Positions 27,024-36,171 of a DNA stretch of 64,000 nt are shown piece by piece; the first letter of the stretch is position 1, and each line of letters opens with the position of its first letter. A model generated the notes under the pieces. It saw only the letters and a list, made by a program, of their open reading frames with translations. It had not been told where the DNA came from and did not search any database. Origin of the DNA: CAWKMN01 sp963850765 (GTDB lineage: Bacteria; Chloroflexota; Anaerolineae; Aggregatilineales; Aggregatilineaceae); contig CAWKMN010000010.1 in NCBI GenBank assembly GCA_963850765.1, positions 372,001 through 436,000 of the forward strand. Reading direction: 5' to 3'. The position numbers and the translations under genes were made by a program.

Positions 27024-27978
27024 TTGGCTGAACAACTCAAAGGTCTCGTTACACGGACACAAAGCGGATTTTTCACCGTTCAAACCCCTGAAGGCCCCAT
27101 CATCTGCCAGCTGCGGGGCAGACTCAAAGAGGAATATCAACTAACCGACCTGGTGGCGATCGGCGACCGCGTCACCGTCGAGCGCCTGCCGATCGAGGCG
27201 GACACAGTCGGCGGCGTGATCGTAGACGTGGAAGAGCGCGAGCGGGTGCTCTCGCGGGTCGCGCCGAGTTCCGCCGTCGGCACCGCCGCCGAGCGCGAGC
27301 AGGTGATCATCGCCAACCCGGATCAGGCGATCTTCGTCTTCTCTGCCGCCCAACCCGATCCGCACGTGCGGATGCTGGACCGTTTTCTGGTCGCCGCCGA
27401 AAAAGCCGAGATACCCGATATTCGCATCTGCGTGAACAAGATCGATCTGGTAGCCGACGATCCGTCCCAGACGCATGAAATCTTCGGCGTGTACGAGCGG
27501 ATCGGCTATCCGGTGCTGTATGTCAGCGCCAGGACGGGCGAAGGGTTGGACGACATTCGCACCCTGCTGGCGGGAAAAATCTCCGTCTTCACGGGACCGT
27601 CCGGCGTCGGCAAAACGAGCCTGCTCAACGCCGTCGAGCCGGACCTGGGCCGCCGTGTGAATGAGGTCAGCCAGGTGACGACCAAGGGCCGGCATACCAC
27701 GCGCTACAGCGAATTGATCCCCGTGGTGAACGGCTATATCGCCGATACGCCCGGCATCCGCGCTGATCTCCCCGTGGGATGTGGAGCCGGAGGAACTCGA
27801 CGGTTATTACATCGAAATCGCGCCGCATGTGGCGGCCTGCAAATTTCAAGACTGCACGCATACGCACGAACCGGGCTGCGGCGTGCTGGCGGCCTTGCAG
27901 CGCGGCGACATCAGCCCGGAGCGCTACGACAGCTACCTGCGCCTGCGCGAAGAGCTTGACGAGCAGTACGTGTATTAA
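27024..27978 (+). CDS. rsgA: Small ribosomal subunit biogenesis GTPase RsgA (frame break near 27771)
   Basis: TTG 27024 is the start: GGAGGT (27015-27020) lies 3 nt upstream and a promoter just before. An OB-like N-terminal domain leads to a circularly permuted GTPase: G4 ICVNKIDLV comes before G1 FTGPSGVGKTSLLN and G3 ADTPGIR. The C-terminal zinc site is CKFQDCTHTHEPGCGV. It matures the 30S subunit. The first frame runs off after ADTPGIRADL; the second picks up with WDVEPEELDGYY and ends at 27978. Deleting one C from the run at 27770-27773 restores a protein of about 317 residues. Confidence 0.88.
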
Positions 27979-27980
27979 CA

Positions 27981-28218
27981 AGCTTTCAGCCGTCAGCGGT
28001 CAGCTTTCAGCCTAACCTCACCCCCCGGCCCCCTCTCCACACGCGGAGAGGGGGAGCGCCGGTCTGTAGGGGCGGGCTAACAAGCCCGCCCATGGCGACC
28101 AACAGGGGATCCTCTAGACATTACGCCGGATATTCACGCGGTGGGGCAATCACAGGATCCTGCCAGCGTCCTTTAGGGCGCTTCCGGTGAATAGCCGGGT
28201 CGTTGCACGGCCCGGCGA
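27981..28218. repeat. Repeat island: family C tract, A fragment, B palindrome, D copy 2
   Basis: A heptamer tract (AGCTTTCAGCCGTCAGCGG, about 27981-28010), then a half family A (ACCTCACCCCCCGG to about 28054), a family B palindrome (28065-28091), and the second family D copy (28164-28218). The D copy differs from 11106-11160 at only a few bases. An inverted partner of the heptamer tract is at 30003-30033, beyond the carboxypeptidase gene. Confidence 0.65.
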
Positions 28219-28223
28219 AGTGA

Positions 28224-29729
28224 CTACAGCGTATACAGCTCCCCGTATTTCGCTTTCAGATAGTCGATATACGGCGTGATGGTCAGCGGTTGGCCGGTCA
28301 CGCGCTCGACCAGTTCCGACGCGGTGAATTTGCGCCCGTGCTGATAGATGTTCTCCCGCAGCCAGCCGTGCAGCGTGCCGAACTCGCCCCGCCGGATCTC
28401 GTCGGGCACGCTGGGATTGGCTCGCAGTGCCGCCGCGTAAAACTGCGCGCCGAGGATGTTCCCCAGCGTGTAACCCTGGAAGACGCCGCCGATCCGCCCC
28501 GCGAACCAGTGGACGTCTTGCAGCACACCATCGCGATCATCCGGCGCGGTGATGCCAAAGTCGGCTTTGAAGCGCTCGTGCCACGCCTCCGCCAGATCGG
28601 CCACGGCCAACTCCCCTTCGAGCATGGCGACCTCAAAATCGAAGCGCAGCATGACGTGCAGGTTATAGGTCACTTCGTCGGCGTCCGTGCGGATCAGTGA
28701 GCGCTCAACCTTGTTGATCGCGCGGTAAAATGCGTCCAGCGAGACGCCGCTAAGCTGCTCCGGGAAGTACGTTTGCAGGCGCGGGTAGAAGTATTCCCAG
28801 AAGCCCCGGCTGCGCCCGACGACGTTTTCCCACAGGCGCGACTGGCTCTCGTGCACGCCGGACGACGTGCCGCGCGCCAGCGGAGTCCCTTCGTAGGTCG
28901 GGGTGAGACCCTGCTCGTACATCCCATGCCCGGACTCGTGAAACGTGCTGAACATACACTCGCCCAGGAAATCCTCTTTGACGCGCGTCGTGATGCGCAC
29001 ATCCCCGATCGAGAACTTGGTCGCGAAGGGATGGTGCGTTTTATCCTGCCGCCCGCGATCGAAGTCGTATCCAAAGCGGCGGATCACCTCCAGCCCAAAA
29101 TCAAGCTGCGGCTGTTCGGGATAATGCTTGCGCAGGCAGGAGTCGTCTGCCGGCTCCTGTGCCGTGATCGCCTGGACGAGCGGCACCAACTGCTCGCGCA
29201 GATCCGCAAAAATCTTGCGCACCGTGGCGGTTTTCATGCCGTAATCGCTGTAATCGATCAGCGGGTCGGCAATGTGATCGTAGCCGGGGAAGAAATTCGC
29301 CAATTGGCGGCTGAGATCGAGGGTTTTTTCCAGGTAGGGCTGCACGCGCTTAAAATCGTTGGCCGGGCGCGCTTCGGTCCACGCCTGATAGGATTCGGCA
29401 TTGAGCGCCGACATCTCCGCGACGAAGTCTTCCGGCACCTTGATCTCGCGCTCGTACATGCGCCGCGTCACGCGGATCAGCGCCGCGTCGTCGTGCTCGT
29501 AGGGCAGGCTGTCCGCGTAGGGCTGCAACTCGTCCAGCAGCCGGCCGATGGCGGGATCGGTGAATTTCTCATGCGCGATCCGTTCGATGATGGCAAGCTG
29601 CCGCCCGCGCGCGGGTGCGCCACCCTTGGGCATATACGTCGCCTGATCCCAGTAGATCAGCCCGGCGGCCCCTTCCAGATCAAACACCTCGGTTAAGCGT
29701 TCTTTGAGCGCCTGTAGTTTGGCTTCCAT
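28224..29729 (-). CDS. M32-family metallocarboxypeptidase
   Basis: About 501 residues, the normal size for thermostable carboxypeptidase 1. The family marks are present in order: HHPFATKFS, DVRITTRV, the zinc site FHESGHGMYEQGL (HExxH), HESQSRLWEN, IRTDADEVTYNLHV and VLQDVHWFAGRIGGVFQGY. The N-terminal cap helix region (LIYWDQATYMPKGG) is also typical. It trims C-terminal amino acids from peptides in the cytosol. ATG 29729 is chosen over the in-frame TTG at 29738 because AAGGAG then has 10-nt spacing. It is monocistronic, with repeat islands on both sides. Confidence 0.93.
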   Translation of the reverse strand: MEAKLQALKERLTEVFDLEGAAGLIYWDQATYMPKGGAPARGRQLAIIERIAHEKFTDPAIGRLLDELQPYADSLPYEHDDAALIRVTRRMYEREIKVPEDFVAEMSALNAESYQAWTEARPANDFKRVQPYLEKTLDLSRQLANFFPGYDHIADPLIDYSDYGMKTATVRKIFADLREQLVPLVQAITAQEPADDSCLRKHYPEQPQLDFGLEVIRRFGYDFDRGRQDKTHHPFATKFSIGDVRITTRVKEDFLGECMFSTFHESGHGMYEQGLTPTYEGTPLARGTSSGVHESQSRLWENVVGRSRGFWEYFYPRLQTYFPEQLSGVSLDAFYRAINKVERSLIRTDADEVTYNLHVMLRFDFEVAMLEGELAVADLAEAWHERFKADFGITAPDDRDGVLQDVHWFAGRIGGVFQGYTLGNILGAQFYAAALRANPSVPDEIRRGEFGTLHGWLRENIYQHGRKFTASELVERVTGQPLTITPYIDYLKAKYGELYTL

Positions 29730-29810
29730 GAAAACCAATCTCCTTCAACAGCACAAATGATGCAGGTTCTCTGTCCATTATACGGCGCAATATCCCTGGA
29801 GAGGCAAACA

Positions 29811-30033
29811 GCCTCACCCCTAAATCCCCTCTCCATGTAGATGGAGACCCGCTGGGACTTGCCCGATGTGCGAGTTAATTACCCCCTCTACAACAAACGA
29901 GCGTGGAGAGGCCGGTCTGCCAGGGGGTGAGGCCAGCGAAAAAAAAGGGCGGGTATATGAATCCGCCCCTGCAACACATATCATCCGATGCCCGCGCTTT
30001 TAGCTGACTGCTGACCGCTGAAAGCTGACCGCT
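29811..30033. repeat. Decayed family A repeat, B-like palindrome and family C tract
   Basis: GCCTCACC (29811) and GGTGAGGC (ends 29933) bound a 123-bp copy whose internal arms are eroded. A GGGCGGGTATATGAATCCGC unit (about 29944-29975) and a heptamer tract GCTGACTGCTGACCGCTG (30003-30033) follow, up to the PBP stop. Confidence 0.65.
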
Positions 30034-30039
30034 ACTTAC

Positions 30040-33000
30040 CTACCCCGTCACCTGGAACGGCACCTGATAGGGCGATTGCAGATAGTTCCCGTCGCGGCCC
30101 ACGATCACCAACTGGATCATGTAATCGCCGGGCGGGACAGCGTAGGGCTGCAAGGTCGCCAGCACGCCGTTCGCCACGCCGTTGTACTGAATATCGTGGA
30201 TCGGTGTGAACTCGCTCCACTGCCCGCCCCGGATCTCGACCTTGTAGAACCACGCCTGCTCCGGCGTGAACGCCGCCGAGCCGATGATGTCGATCTGCTC
30301 GGACGTGTGGAAGGTCTGGCCGGGCGCGGGCGATACGATGTTGGCGACGACGACCTGCGGACCGACCGGCGCGGCGGAGAGCATCTGCTCGTTGCAGGCA
30401 AACTGCGGCAGAATGGCGACGCCGTTAGCCTGCGCCCACAGCCGCGCGCGGAAGGCATCCTCGGGCACGGGCGGCGGCGTGAGAAATAGCTGCTCCTGCA
30501 CGCCGGGCACCTGACCGGCTACTTCGATCGGCACCTGGCAGTAGCGCGGCGGCACCGTATTGTTCGATGTGTCGGCGGCGGCGACGGCGTTCGCCATATT
30601 CGCATCCACCGGGAAGACATGCACCCGGATCAACCCCGGCTCGACTTCAACCGGCTGCGGGCCGTTCGCGGACGGCTGCGGCACGGGACTCGGCGCGGGC
30701 GCGACGAGGTTGCCGCTCTGATCGGGGATGGCAGCCGGGCTGTCGAGGAACCACTCGTAATAACCAGGGTTGCAGGACATGGCCGGATCTTGCAGCGCGG
30801 TGCGCGAGATGCTGCAAAGCTGGCGCTGATGTACGCCAGCCGGTGCTTGCAGGTGCGCGTCGTCCGGCAGGCGCGAGCCAAGCTTATCCAGCAGCGCCTG
30901 ATTGCCGTAGATCCCGTTCATGATCTCGTTCCAGACCGGAGCCGCTCCCTGCAAGCCGGACACATCCACCATCGGCGTGTTATCGGTGTTGCCCGCCCAC
31001 ACGCCCAGGGCAATATTGCGGGTGAACCCCACCGTCCAGTTATCGCGGAAGTCGTTGGTCGTGCCGGTCTTGACCGAGGTCGGGATGCCGGGCGTATACA
31101 GCGGGCTGTTGGATCCCATCGCCGGGGTGCGTGCGGTGTTATCCGCCAGGATGTCGCTGATGATAAACGCGATGCGCGGATCCATCACCGGGCGGCCTTC
31201 GGCCAGCACGCTCACCGAGTTATCGGTCAGCGTGGCCGTCGAGGGACAGCGCCGCTCGTATTCGTAGATGATCCGGCCGGATGTATCTGTGATGCAGACG
31301 ATCGCCGTATTCGGCACGTAAACGCCGCCGTTCGCCAGCACGGAATAAGCGGTCGTCAGTTCCAGCGGCGTGACTTCGCCGCCGCCCAACGTCAGCGCCA
31401 ACCCGTACAGTGAGGCGTCCCCGCCCAGGCTTTGGGTACCGACGCGGTTCATCATCCACAGCAGGTAATCAACACCTACCTGCCGGAGCGTCTGCACTGC
31501 CGGGATATTATACGAGCTGCCCAGCGCCTCACGCATCCGCACCGGCCCGTGGAACGTCCGGTCATAGTTCACCGGGACATACGGCTCCTGGCCGGGCAGC
31601 CCGATCTGCGTCTCCGTATCCCAGATGATCTGGCCGGCGGTCCATCCTTTTTCCATGGCCGAGGCATAGGTGAAGGGTTTCATGGCGCTGCCCGGCTGCC
31701 GCGCGGCGATCGTCACGTTCACCTCGCCGTCGATCGACTCGTCCTCGAAGTTTACGCTGCCGACCATCGCCAGGATCTCGCCGGTGTCGGGGCGGACGAT
31801 GACGGCGGCCGCGTTGGTCATGTGGTGCGTGTCGCGCATCTGGGCGACCTGCCGCGCCAGCGCGTCCTCGACGAGATGCTGCATATCCATATCGACGCTG
31901 GTATAGATGCGCATCCCGCCGCGCGCGATCATCTGCTTGACCTCTTCCTGCGGCAGGTTCAGCCGGTTCAGCAGCAGGTTTTCAAGCTCGTCCTGCGCGT
32001 AAAACACCATGTGCGGCGCGGCGTCCAGCTCGATGTCCGGGCTGACGAAATACAGCGGCTCGCCGAAGGCGGCGTCGGCCTCGGCCTCGGTGATATACCC
32101 TTCCTCGACCATCAGATCGAGCACCAGCCGGCGGCGCTCCATCACCCGGCGCTGCACGTTCGGATCGGGATTGAGCGGATCGAGATCGGCGGGAGCCTGC
32201 GGCAGCCCGGCCAGCAGTGCCGCTTCACCCAGGGTAAGCTGGGAGGCGGGCTTGCCAAAGTAGACCTGTGCGGCGGCTTCGATGCCGTAGGCCCAGTTGC
32301 CGTAGGGGATCTCGTTGAGATACAGCTCCATGATCTCGTCTTTACTCATGCGCTGCGTCAGGCTGACGGCCAGCAGGGCTTCGTCCAGCTTGCGGTTGAC
32401 CGACTGTTGGTAGCGGTAATCTTCGGTGAACAGCACGTTGCGGATCAACTGCTGCGTGATCGTGCTGCCGCCCGATACGATATAGCCGTAGCGGACATAC
32501 TGCCATCCGGCGCGCAGAATACTGGGGATGTCGATGCCCCGGTTCTCATAGAACGTATCGTCTTCGAGCGCAATGGTCGCCTGGATCATATGCTCTGGCA
32601 CCTGATCCAGCGAAATCTTGGTGCGGCGGCCTTCGTTGACCACCTCGTAAAGCTCGGTGCCGCTCCGGTCGTAGATCACCGACGACTCGAAGGATTGGTA
32701 GGTCGTCAGGTCGGCCAACTGGTCGATCTGGTCTTCGAGACGGCTGCTGTAGGTCTCGTAAACCACAAACGAGACGATCAGAAAGCCCAGCACCATCACG
32801 CCCACGATGCCGATGCAGCCGAAGATACAGCCCGGTCCGATGCTGAGGCCGCGCCGGCGGCGTGCGCGCCGCGCATTCGACGGCTGGCCCGGATAGGCGG
32901 GCGGCTGATTGGGATAAGCAGGCTGGCCCGGCGGCGGTGTCATCCGCTGCGGTTGGCCCCCCGCTTGCGGCGGGACTCCCGGCTGGGCATACGGGGGTGT

Positions 33001-33075
33001 TGGAACACGCCGCCCGCCCTGTTTACGACCCCGACGGCGCGGTGGTGGATTGTTTTGTGGTGGATAGTACCCCAT
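30040..33075 (-). CDS. Class A penicillin-binding protein (PBP1A-like)
   Basis: 1011 residues. A Pro/Gln-rich cytoplasmic tail (1 to about 75) is followed by one membrane helix (about 80-107). The GT51 transglycosylase domain has IALEDDTFYENRGIDIP with the catalytic Glu and GGSTITQQLIRNVLF. The transpeptidase domain has GSAMKPFTYASAME (SxxK nucleophile), SSYNIPAVQ (SxN) and SVKTGTTNDFRDNWTVGF (KTG). After it comes a C-terminal extension of about 280 residues with a beta domain (SPAPGQTFHTSEQIDIIGSA) that may bind the wall. It polymerises and cross-links peptidoglycan at the outer membrane face. The gene stands alone between repeat islands. Confidence 0.93.
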   Translation of the reverse strand: MGYYPPQNNPPPRRRGRKQGGRRVPTPPYAQPGVPPQAGGQPQRMTPPPGQPAYPNQPPAYPGQPSNARRARRRRGLSIGPGCIFGCIGIVGVMVLGFLIVSFVVYETYSSRLEDQIDQLADLTTYQSFESSVIYDRSGTELYEVVNEGRRTKISLDQVPEHMIQATIALEDDTFYENRGIDIPSILRAGWQYVRYGYIVSGGSTITQQLIRNVLFTEDYRYQQSVNRKLDEALLAVSLTQRMSKDEIMELYLNEIPYGNWAYGIEAAAQVYFGKPASQLTLGEAALLAGLPQAPADLDPLNPDPNVQRRVMERRRLVLDLMVEEGYITEAEADAAFGEPLYFVSPDIELDAAPHMVFYAQDELENLLLNRLNLPQEEVKQMIARGGMRIYTSVDMDMQHLVEDALARQVAQMRDTHHMTNAAAVIVRPDTGEILAMVGSVNFEDESIDGEVNVTIAARQPGSAMKPFTYASAMEKGWTAGQIIWDTETQIGLPGQEPYVPVNYDRTFHGPVRMREALGSSYNIPAVQTLRQVGVDYLLWMMNRVGTQSLGGDASLYGLALTLGGGEVTPLELTTAYSVLANGGVYVPNTAIVCITDTSGRIIYEYERRCPSTATLTDNSVSVLAEGRPVMDPRIAFIISDILADNTARTPAMGSNSPLYTPGIPTSVKTGTTNDFRDNWTVGFTRNIALGVWAGNTDNTPMVDVSGLQGAAPVWNEIMNGIYGNQALLDKLGSRLPDDAHLQAPAGVHQRQLCSISRTALQDPAMSCNPGYYEWFLDSPAAIPDQSGNLVAPAPSPVPQPSANGPQPVEVEPGLIRVHVFPVDANMANAVAAADTSNNTVPPRYCQVPIEVAGQVPGVQEQLFLTPPPVPEDAFRARLWAQANGVAILPQFACNEQMLSAAPVGPQVVVANIVSPAPGQTFHTSEQIDIIGSAAFTPEQAWFYKVEIRGGQWSEFTPIHDIQYNGVANGVLATLQPYAVPPGDYMIQLVIVGRDGNYLQSPYQVPFQVTG

Positions 33076-33144
33076 ACGTTTCCTCGGTTACGGCTTTTCA
33101 GAGAACCGGATGTGTCCGGCTCTCGTGGGATCAAGATGGAACGG

Positions 33145-33306
33145 GTTGTGAGTCATGAGTTTTGAGTCGTGAGAAAAAAACAAACCCCTCCCTCCGGCTC
33201 CTTCCCCATAGGATGGAGAGGGAGAGATTACGCGGTCCCTCTCCGCTTGTGAGGAGGGATTTAGGGAGGGGCCGACTTAAGACTTAAAACTCATGACTCA
33301 TAACCC
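33145..33306. repeat. Family C pair enclosing a family A' repeat
   Basis: GGTTGTGAGTCATGAGTTTT (from about 33145) and its inverted partner (about 33280-33305) flank an 87-bp A' copy (33185-33271) with perfect 9-bp ends CCCCTCCCT/AGGGAGGGG. It lies upstream of the PBP start. Confidence 0.75.
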
Positions 33307-33392
33307 TTCTCGTATTTTACCACGTCCCGATCAACGCTCCCTATGCCCCCGCCCTACGCCCCAGGGGCGTTTACACGGCGGGTCGCACCCAC

Positions 33393-33424
33393 AAAAAAGA
33401 GGAGCGCCATCCGCCCCTCTTTTC
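33393..33424 (-). terminator. Rho-independent terminator of the PH-domain gene
   Basis: On the minus strand GAGGGGCG and CGCTCCTC (one mismatch) form a stem with a 5-nt loop, followed by a run of six T. It lies about 28 nt past the stop at 33452. The plus strand also ends in TTTT, so it could work in both directions. Confidence 0.75.
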
Positions 33425-33451
33425 GTAGCTCGGTCACGCTGCGGCCGCCGA

Positions 33452-33841
33452 TCACGCGTCGATCTTCGGCTTGCCGGGTGTCTCATCCTCATAGAACTTA
33501 TCGATCTGCTCGAACACTTTAGCGCGGAATTCTTCGGGCGCATCGACATTCAGCATCACGATCTCAGTGCCGCCCGAGCCGGCGGTTTCGATGCGAATAT
33601 CGCCGTGGCCAAGCATCCGGCGGATAATGCCGTAGCTGATCGAAATATCCTGCACCTGATTGAGCGGCACGGCGCGCTCCTCTTTAGTAAAGACTCCACG
33701 CCGCCGCACAATTGAGCGTCTCGTCAGCGCCAGAATATCACTGCGCCACCACAGCAGCCAGATCCCCAGCGTGAAAATCGCCTTAATCCAGAACATCGGC
33801 GTGCGTTTGCTCAGCCGCCTGACCATGATAGGGTCTTCCAC
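33452..33841 (-). CDS. Bacterial PH-domain (YdbS/bPH2-like) membrane protein
   Basis: 129 residues. One hydrophobic helix (FWIKAIFTLGIWLLWW at about 17-32) precedes a PH-like fold: LALTRRSIVRRRGVFTKEER, then PLNQVQDISISYGIIRRMLG and HGDIRIETAGSGG, the usual order in this family. GTG 33841 is the start, with AGGAGG 8 nt upstream; the internal ATG at 33826 is less well placed. The role of such proteins is unclear; some take part in membrane homeostasis. It stands alone with its own terminator. Confidence 0.82.
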   Translation of the reverse strand: MEDPIMVRRLSKRTPMFWIKAIFTLGIWLLWWRSDILALTRRSIVRRRGVFTKEERAVPLNQVQDISISYGIIRRMLGHGDIRIETAGSGGTEIVMLNVDAPEEFRAKVFEQIDKFYEDETPGKPKIDA

Positions 33842-33944
33842 CGCGTTGTCCTCCTGTTAAGCCGGTCTCTCCTGATTATCGATGTGGTTGGGTGGCGTGT
33901 CAACTCAGGGGAGAAACAAGCCATTAGAGTGTGTACGGAAAGCG

Positions 33945-34170
33945 TTTACCCCTATCCCCGTCCGACCTTTGGTCGGCGCCCCTTATCCCCGCACGCGGAG
34001 AAAGGGGGCGTGTCAAGTCCCTCTCCGTTTACGGGGAGGGATTTAGGGAGGGGTAAAATAGCTTGGCAAACACCCTCTTAGAAAACAGGGCGGGTTTGTT
34101 AACCCGCCCCTACGATTCTCTCTCCCTCAAGACGCTCTGCGATCTCTGCGCCTCTGCGGTTCAGTCTTTT
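33945..34170. repeat. Family A' repeat, family B palindrome and family E tract
   Basis: A' copy 33945-34057 with perfect TTTACCCCT/AGGGGTAAA ends. B palindrome 34088-34113 (GGGCGGGTTTGTTAACCCGC core). E tract at about 34130-34163 (CTCTGCGATCTCTGCGCC) ends about 40 nt before the stop at 34206. Confidence 0.8.
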
Positions 34171-34205
34171 TCTAATCATTTACGCGAGATCACTTAATCG
34201 CTTGA

Positions 34206-34913
34206 TCACTTCACACACACGCCGACCAGATGCTCAGCCATACGATCCGGCAGTGTCCGCGCCAGGACCACATTCAGCCGGAAGATCAGCGGGTGAAACG
34301 CGAAATAGGTCGGGTCTTTGATCGGATAGAGCGCCTCGAGGTGCAGCCCCGCGTCGCGCGCCAGCCGCCCGATCTGGTGGCGGGTGTTGGCGCGATAGAC
34401 CACAGGGAACGCGTCCGTCTCGGCGCGGCCATACAGCAGCGGCACCAGCCAGCCTTGCAGCGGGTTCAGCACCCGGTTGAGCAGCGCCGCCGGGCTGTTT
34501 GAGCCGGGGGTCAGCACGATCAGCGCACCGCCGGGACGCAGCACGCGCGCCACCTCGCGGAACGTGCGCCCCGGGTCGGGCAGATGTTCCAGCACCCAGC
34601 TTGACAGCACGAGATCCACGCAGCCCGCGCGCAGCGGGATCGCGTCGGCGGTGGCGGCCATGCGTGGCAGGTCCGGCAGGCGGTGTTCGATCAGGGATTG
34701 CAGGTCGGGGTCGAGCCCGAGCGGGTAGCTCACCGCCGCGCCCAACTGTTCCAGCGTGCCGCCGCGCCCGCAGCCGAGATCGAGCACGCGCATGCCCGGC
34801 TTGAGCCGCGCGCGGACAGCCGCCTCATAACGCGCGGTAGCCGGCATCCAGCCAGGCGCAATCTGGGCATAACGCGCCCGGTACGCGTTCTGTTGGTCGA
34901 GCGAGAGCGGCAT
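34206..34913 (-). CDS. Class I SAM-dependent methyltransferase
   Basis: 235 residues. SAM loop RVLDLGCGRGGTLEQLG (about 42-58), LGLDPDLQSL for the acidic residue after strand 2, MAATADAIPLRAGCVDLVLS, and REVARVLRPGGALIVLTPG. This is the small UbiE-like type acting on lipids or small molecules. A hydrophobic C-terminal stretch (HPLIFRLNVVLARTL) may face a lipid substrate. It starts 28 nt after the GT39 stop and is probably co-transcribed, so a role in the same cell-surface glycan pathway is possible. Confidence 0.82.
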   Translation of the reverse strand: MPLSLDQQNAYRARYAQIAPGWMPATARYEAAVRARLKPGMRVLDLGCGRGGTLEQLGAAVSYPLGLDPDLQSLIEHRLPDLPRMAATADAIPLRAGCVDLVLSSWVLEHLPDPGRTFREVARVLRPGGALIVLTPGSNSPAALLNRVLNPLQGWLVPLLYGRAETDAFPVVYRANTRHQIGRLARDAGLHLEALYPIKDPTYFAFHPLIFRLNVVLARTLPDRMAEHLVGVCVK

Positions 34914-34941
34914 CAGCGGTCCTCTTTCTCACTTCTCAGGG

Positions 34942-36072
34942 TCACGGCGCAGCGGCCTGCCACGGAGCCGCGTCCGGCCACAGATCAGTATAAGCGAATA
35001 CGTGCGCGATCATCAATACGGCCAGCAGCGCCCAGGTCAGCGCGCGCCAGCGCACCCATCGGAGCCCATAAGCGACCACCAGTGCGATGGCGGGCAAGAT
35101 CGTGATGGTGTAGCGCGGCTGGTACGACGGCCGGAACCACGCATTCAGCGCCAGGATCATCACCGGCGGCAGGATGATCCACAGCAGGAGCAGGATCGCC
35201 GCATCGCGCTTATCCCGCCAGAAACGCCGCAGCGCGCCGCCCACCACGAACGGCACGATCAGCAGCAGCCAGAAGCGGTCCGTCAGCAGGTAAAACAGCC
35301 CGCGGACTTCTTCCACGCTTGTCGGGCGCACGCCGATCTGCATGGCCGGGTGCTCCCGCTCCTGCTCAATGAACGTCGGGAACCAGGGCGCAAAAAGCAC
35401 CGCCACAAGCGCCAGAACGGCCAGCCAGCGCCAGCGGCGGGTGATCAGGGCGTGGAGGCCATGGGCCGCAATAATCCACGCACCTTGATAGTGCGTGTAG
35501 ATTAACCCGGCCAGCAGCACCGCATACAGGAGCGTATTGGCGGGGCTCATCCGGTCTCGCCAGCGGAGATAGGCCCACGCCGACAGCGCGCTCAAGGCCA
35601 TCAGCAGCGGATACATGCGCGCCTCGCGGGCGTAATAGACCACAAAACCCGCCGTGCTCAGGTACAACAGCGCGATCAGGCCCGTTTCGCCATCGAACAG
35701 GCGCTTGCCCGCCGCGCATGTTCCCGCCAGCGCGATCAGCGCACAGCCCACCGAAAACAGCCGCACCGCGAACACCGACTCCCCGGCCAGCACGATCCAG
35801 CCGTCGAGCAGCACAAAATAAAGCGGCGGGTGAACATCGCTGTCCACGCGCCGCAGGGTATCGTCCAGGCTGTCGCCGCGCACCGTCCACATCGTCCACA
35901 CTTCGTCAAGCGCCAGGCTGTCGCGGTCCAGATGGATCGTCGTGACGACAAAGGCCAGCAGCAGTCCGAGCGCGGCCAGGAGAAGCGAGTGGTTGGTGAT
36001 TGGTTTTTGGTTATTGGTTCTGGATTGAGGTTCCAAGGCATACCCTATCCCAGACAAGACAGGGTAGCGCAA
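34942..36072 (-). CDS. GT39-family glycosyltransferase, both ends irregular
   Basis: 376 residues with about nine membrane helices. GT39 marks: DSLALDEVWTMWTV, the acidic SDVHPPLYFVLLDGW loop, VVYYAREARMYPLLMAL, GLIYTHYQGAW and RYTITILPAIALVVAYGL. The N-terminus lacks an ATG. The frame opens at TTG 36072 and residues about 19-30 (RTNNQKPITNHS) are encoded by a 7-nt-periodic family C tract just before the first helix, so the original start seems replaced. The C-terminus stops right after the last helix (DLWPDAAPWQAAAP), without the soluble domain of the GT39 at 840-2956. It transfers sugars from a polyprenyl-phosphate donor, if active. Confidence 0.75.
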   Translation of the reverse strand: MRYPVLSGIGYALEPQSRTNNQKPITNHSLLLAALGLLLAFVVTTIHLDRDSLALDEVWTMWTVRGDSLDDTLRRVDSDVHPPLYFVLLDGWIVLAGESVFAVRLFSVGCALIALAGTCAAGKRLFDGETGLIALLYLSTAGFVVYYAREARMYPLLMALSALSAWAYLRWRDRMSPANTLLYAVLLAGLIYTHYQGAWIIAAHGLHALITRRWRWLAVLALVAVLFAPWFPTFIEQEREHPAMQIGVRPTSVEEVRGLFYLLTDRFWLLLIVPFVVGGALRRFWRDKRDAAILLLLWIILPPVMILALNAWFRPSYQPRYTITILPAIALVVAYGLRWVRWRALTWALLAVLMIAHVFAYTDLWPDAAPWQAAAP

Positions 36073-36078
36073 TGGTCG

Positions 36079-36130
36079 CAGGGGCAGCCCTTGGGTTGCC
36101 CAATCTGGGCAGGGCTTGCCCTGCCCCTAC
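36079..36130. repeat. Family B-like palindrome
   Basis: GCAGGGGCAGCCC to GGGC...CCTGCCCCTAC forms an interrupted inverted repeat with two inner palindromes. It separates the sbcC stop from the GT39 5' region. Confidence 0.5.
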
Positions 36131-36171
36131 GGAGTACCAGGCAAATTACGCGACGAGGTTTCAACGGCTCA

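Noticed and set aside
28105..28118. GGGGATCCTCTAGA, identical to 14 nt of a common cloning-vector polylinker
   Set aside because: Neither flank continues the polylinker and no vector sequence is present. With no more than 14 nt it is best treated as chance, though contamination could be excluded by read coverage.
31432..33165. Plus-strand open frame of 577 codons
   Set aside because: Antisense shadow of the penicillin-binding protein gene.
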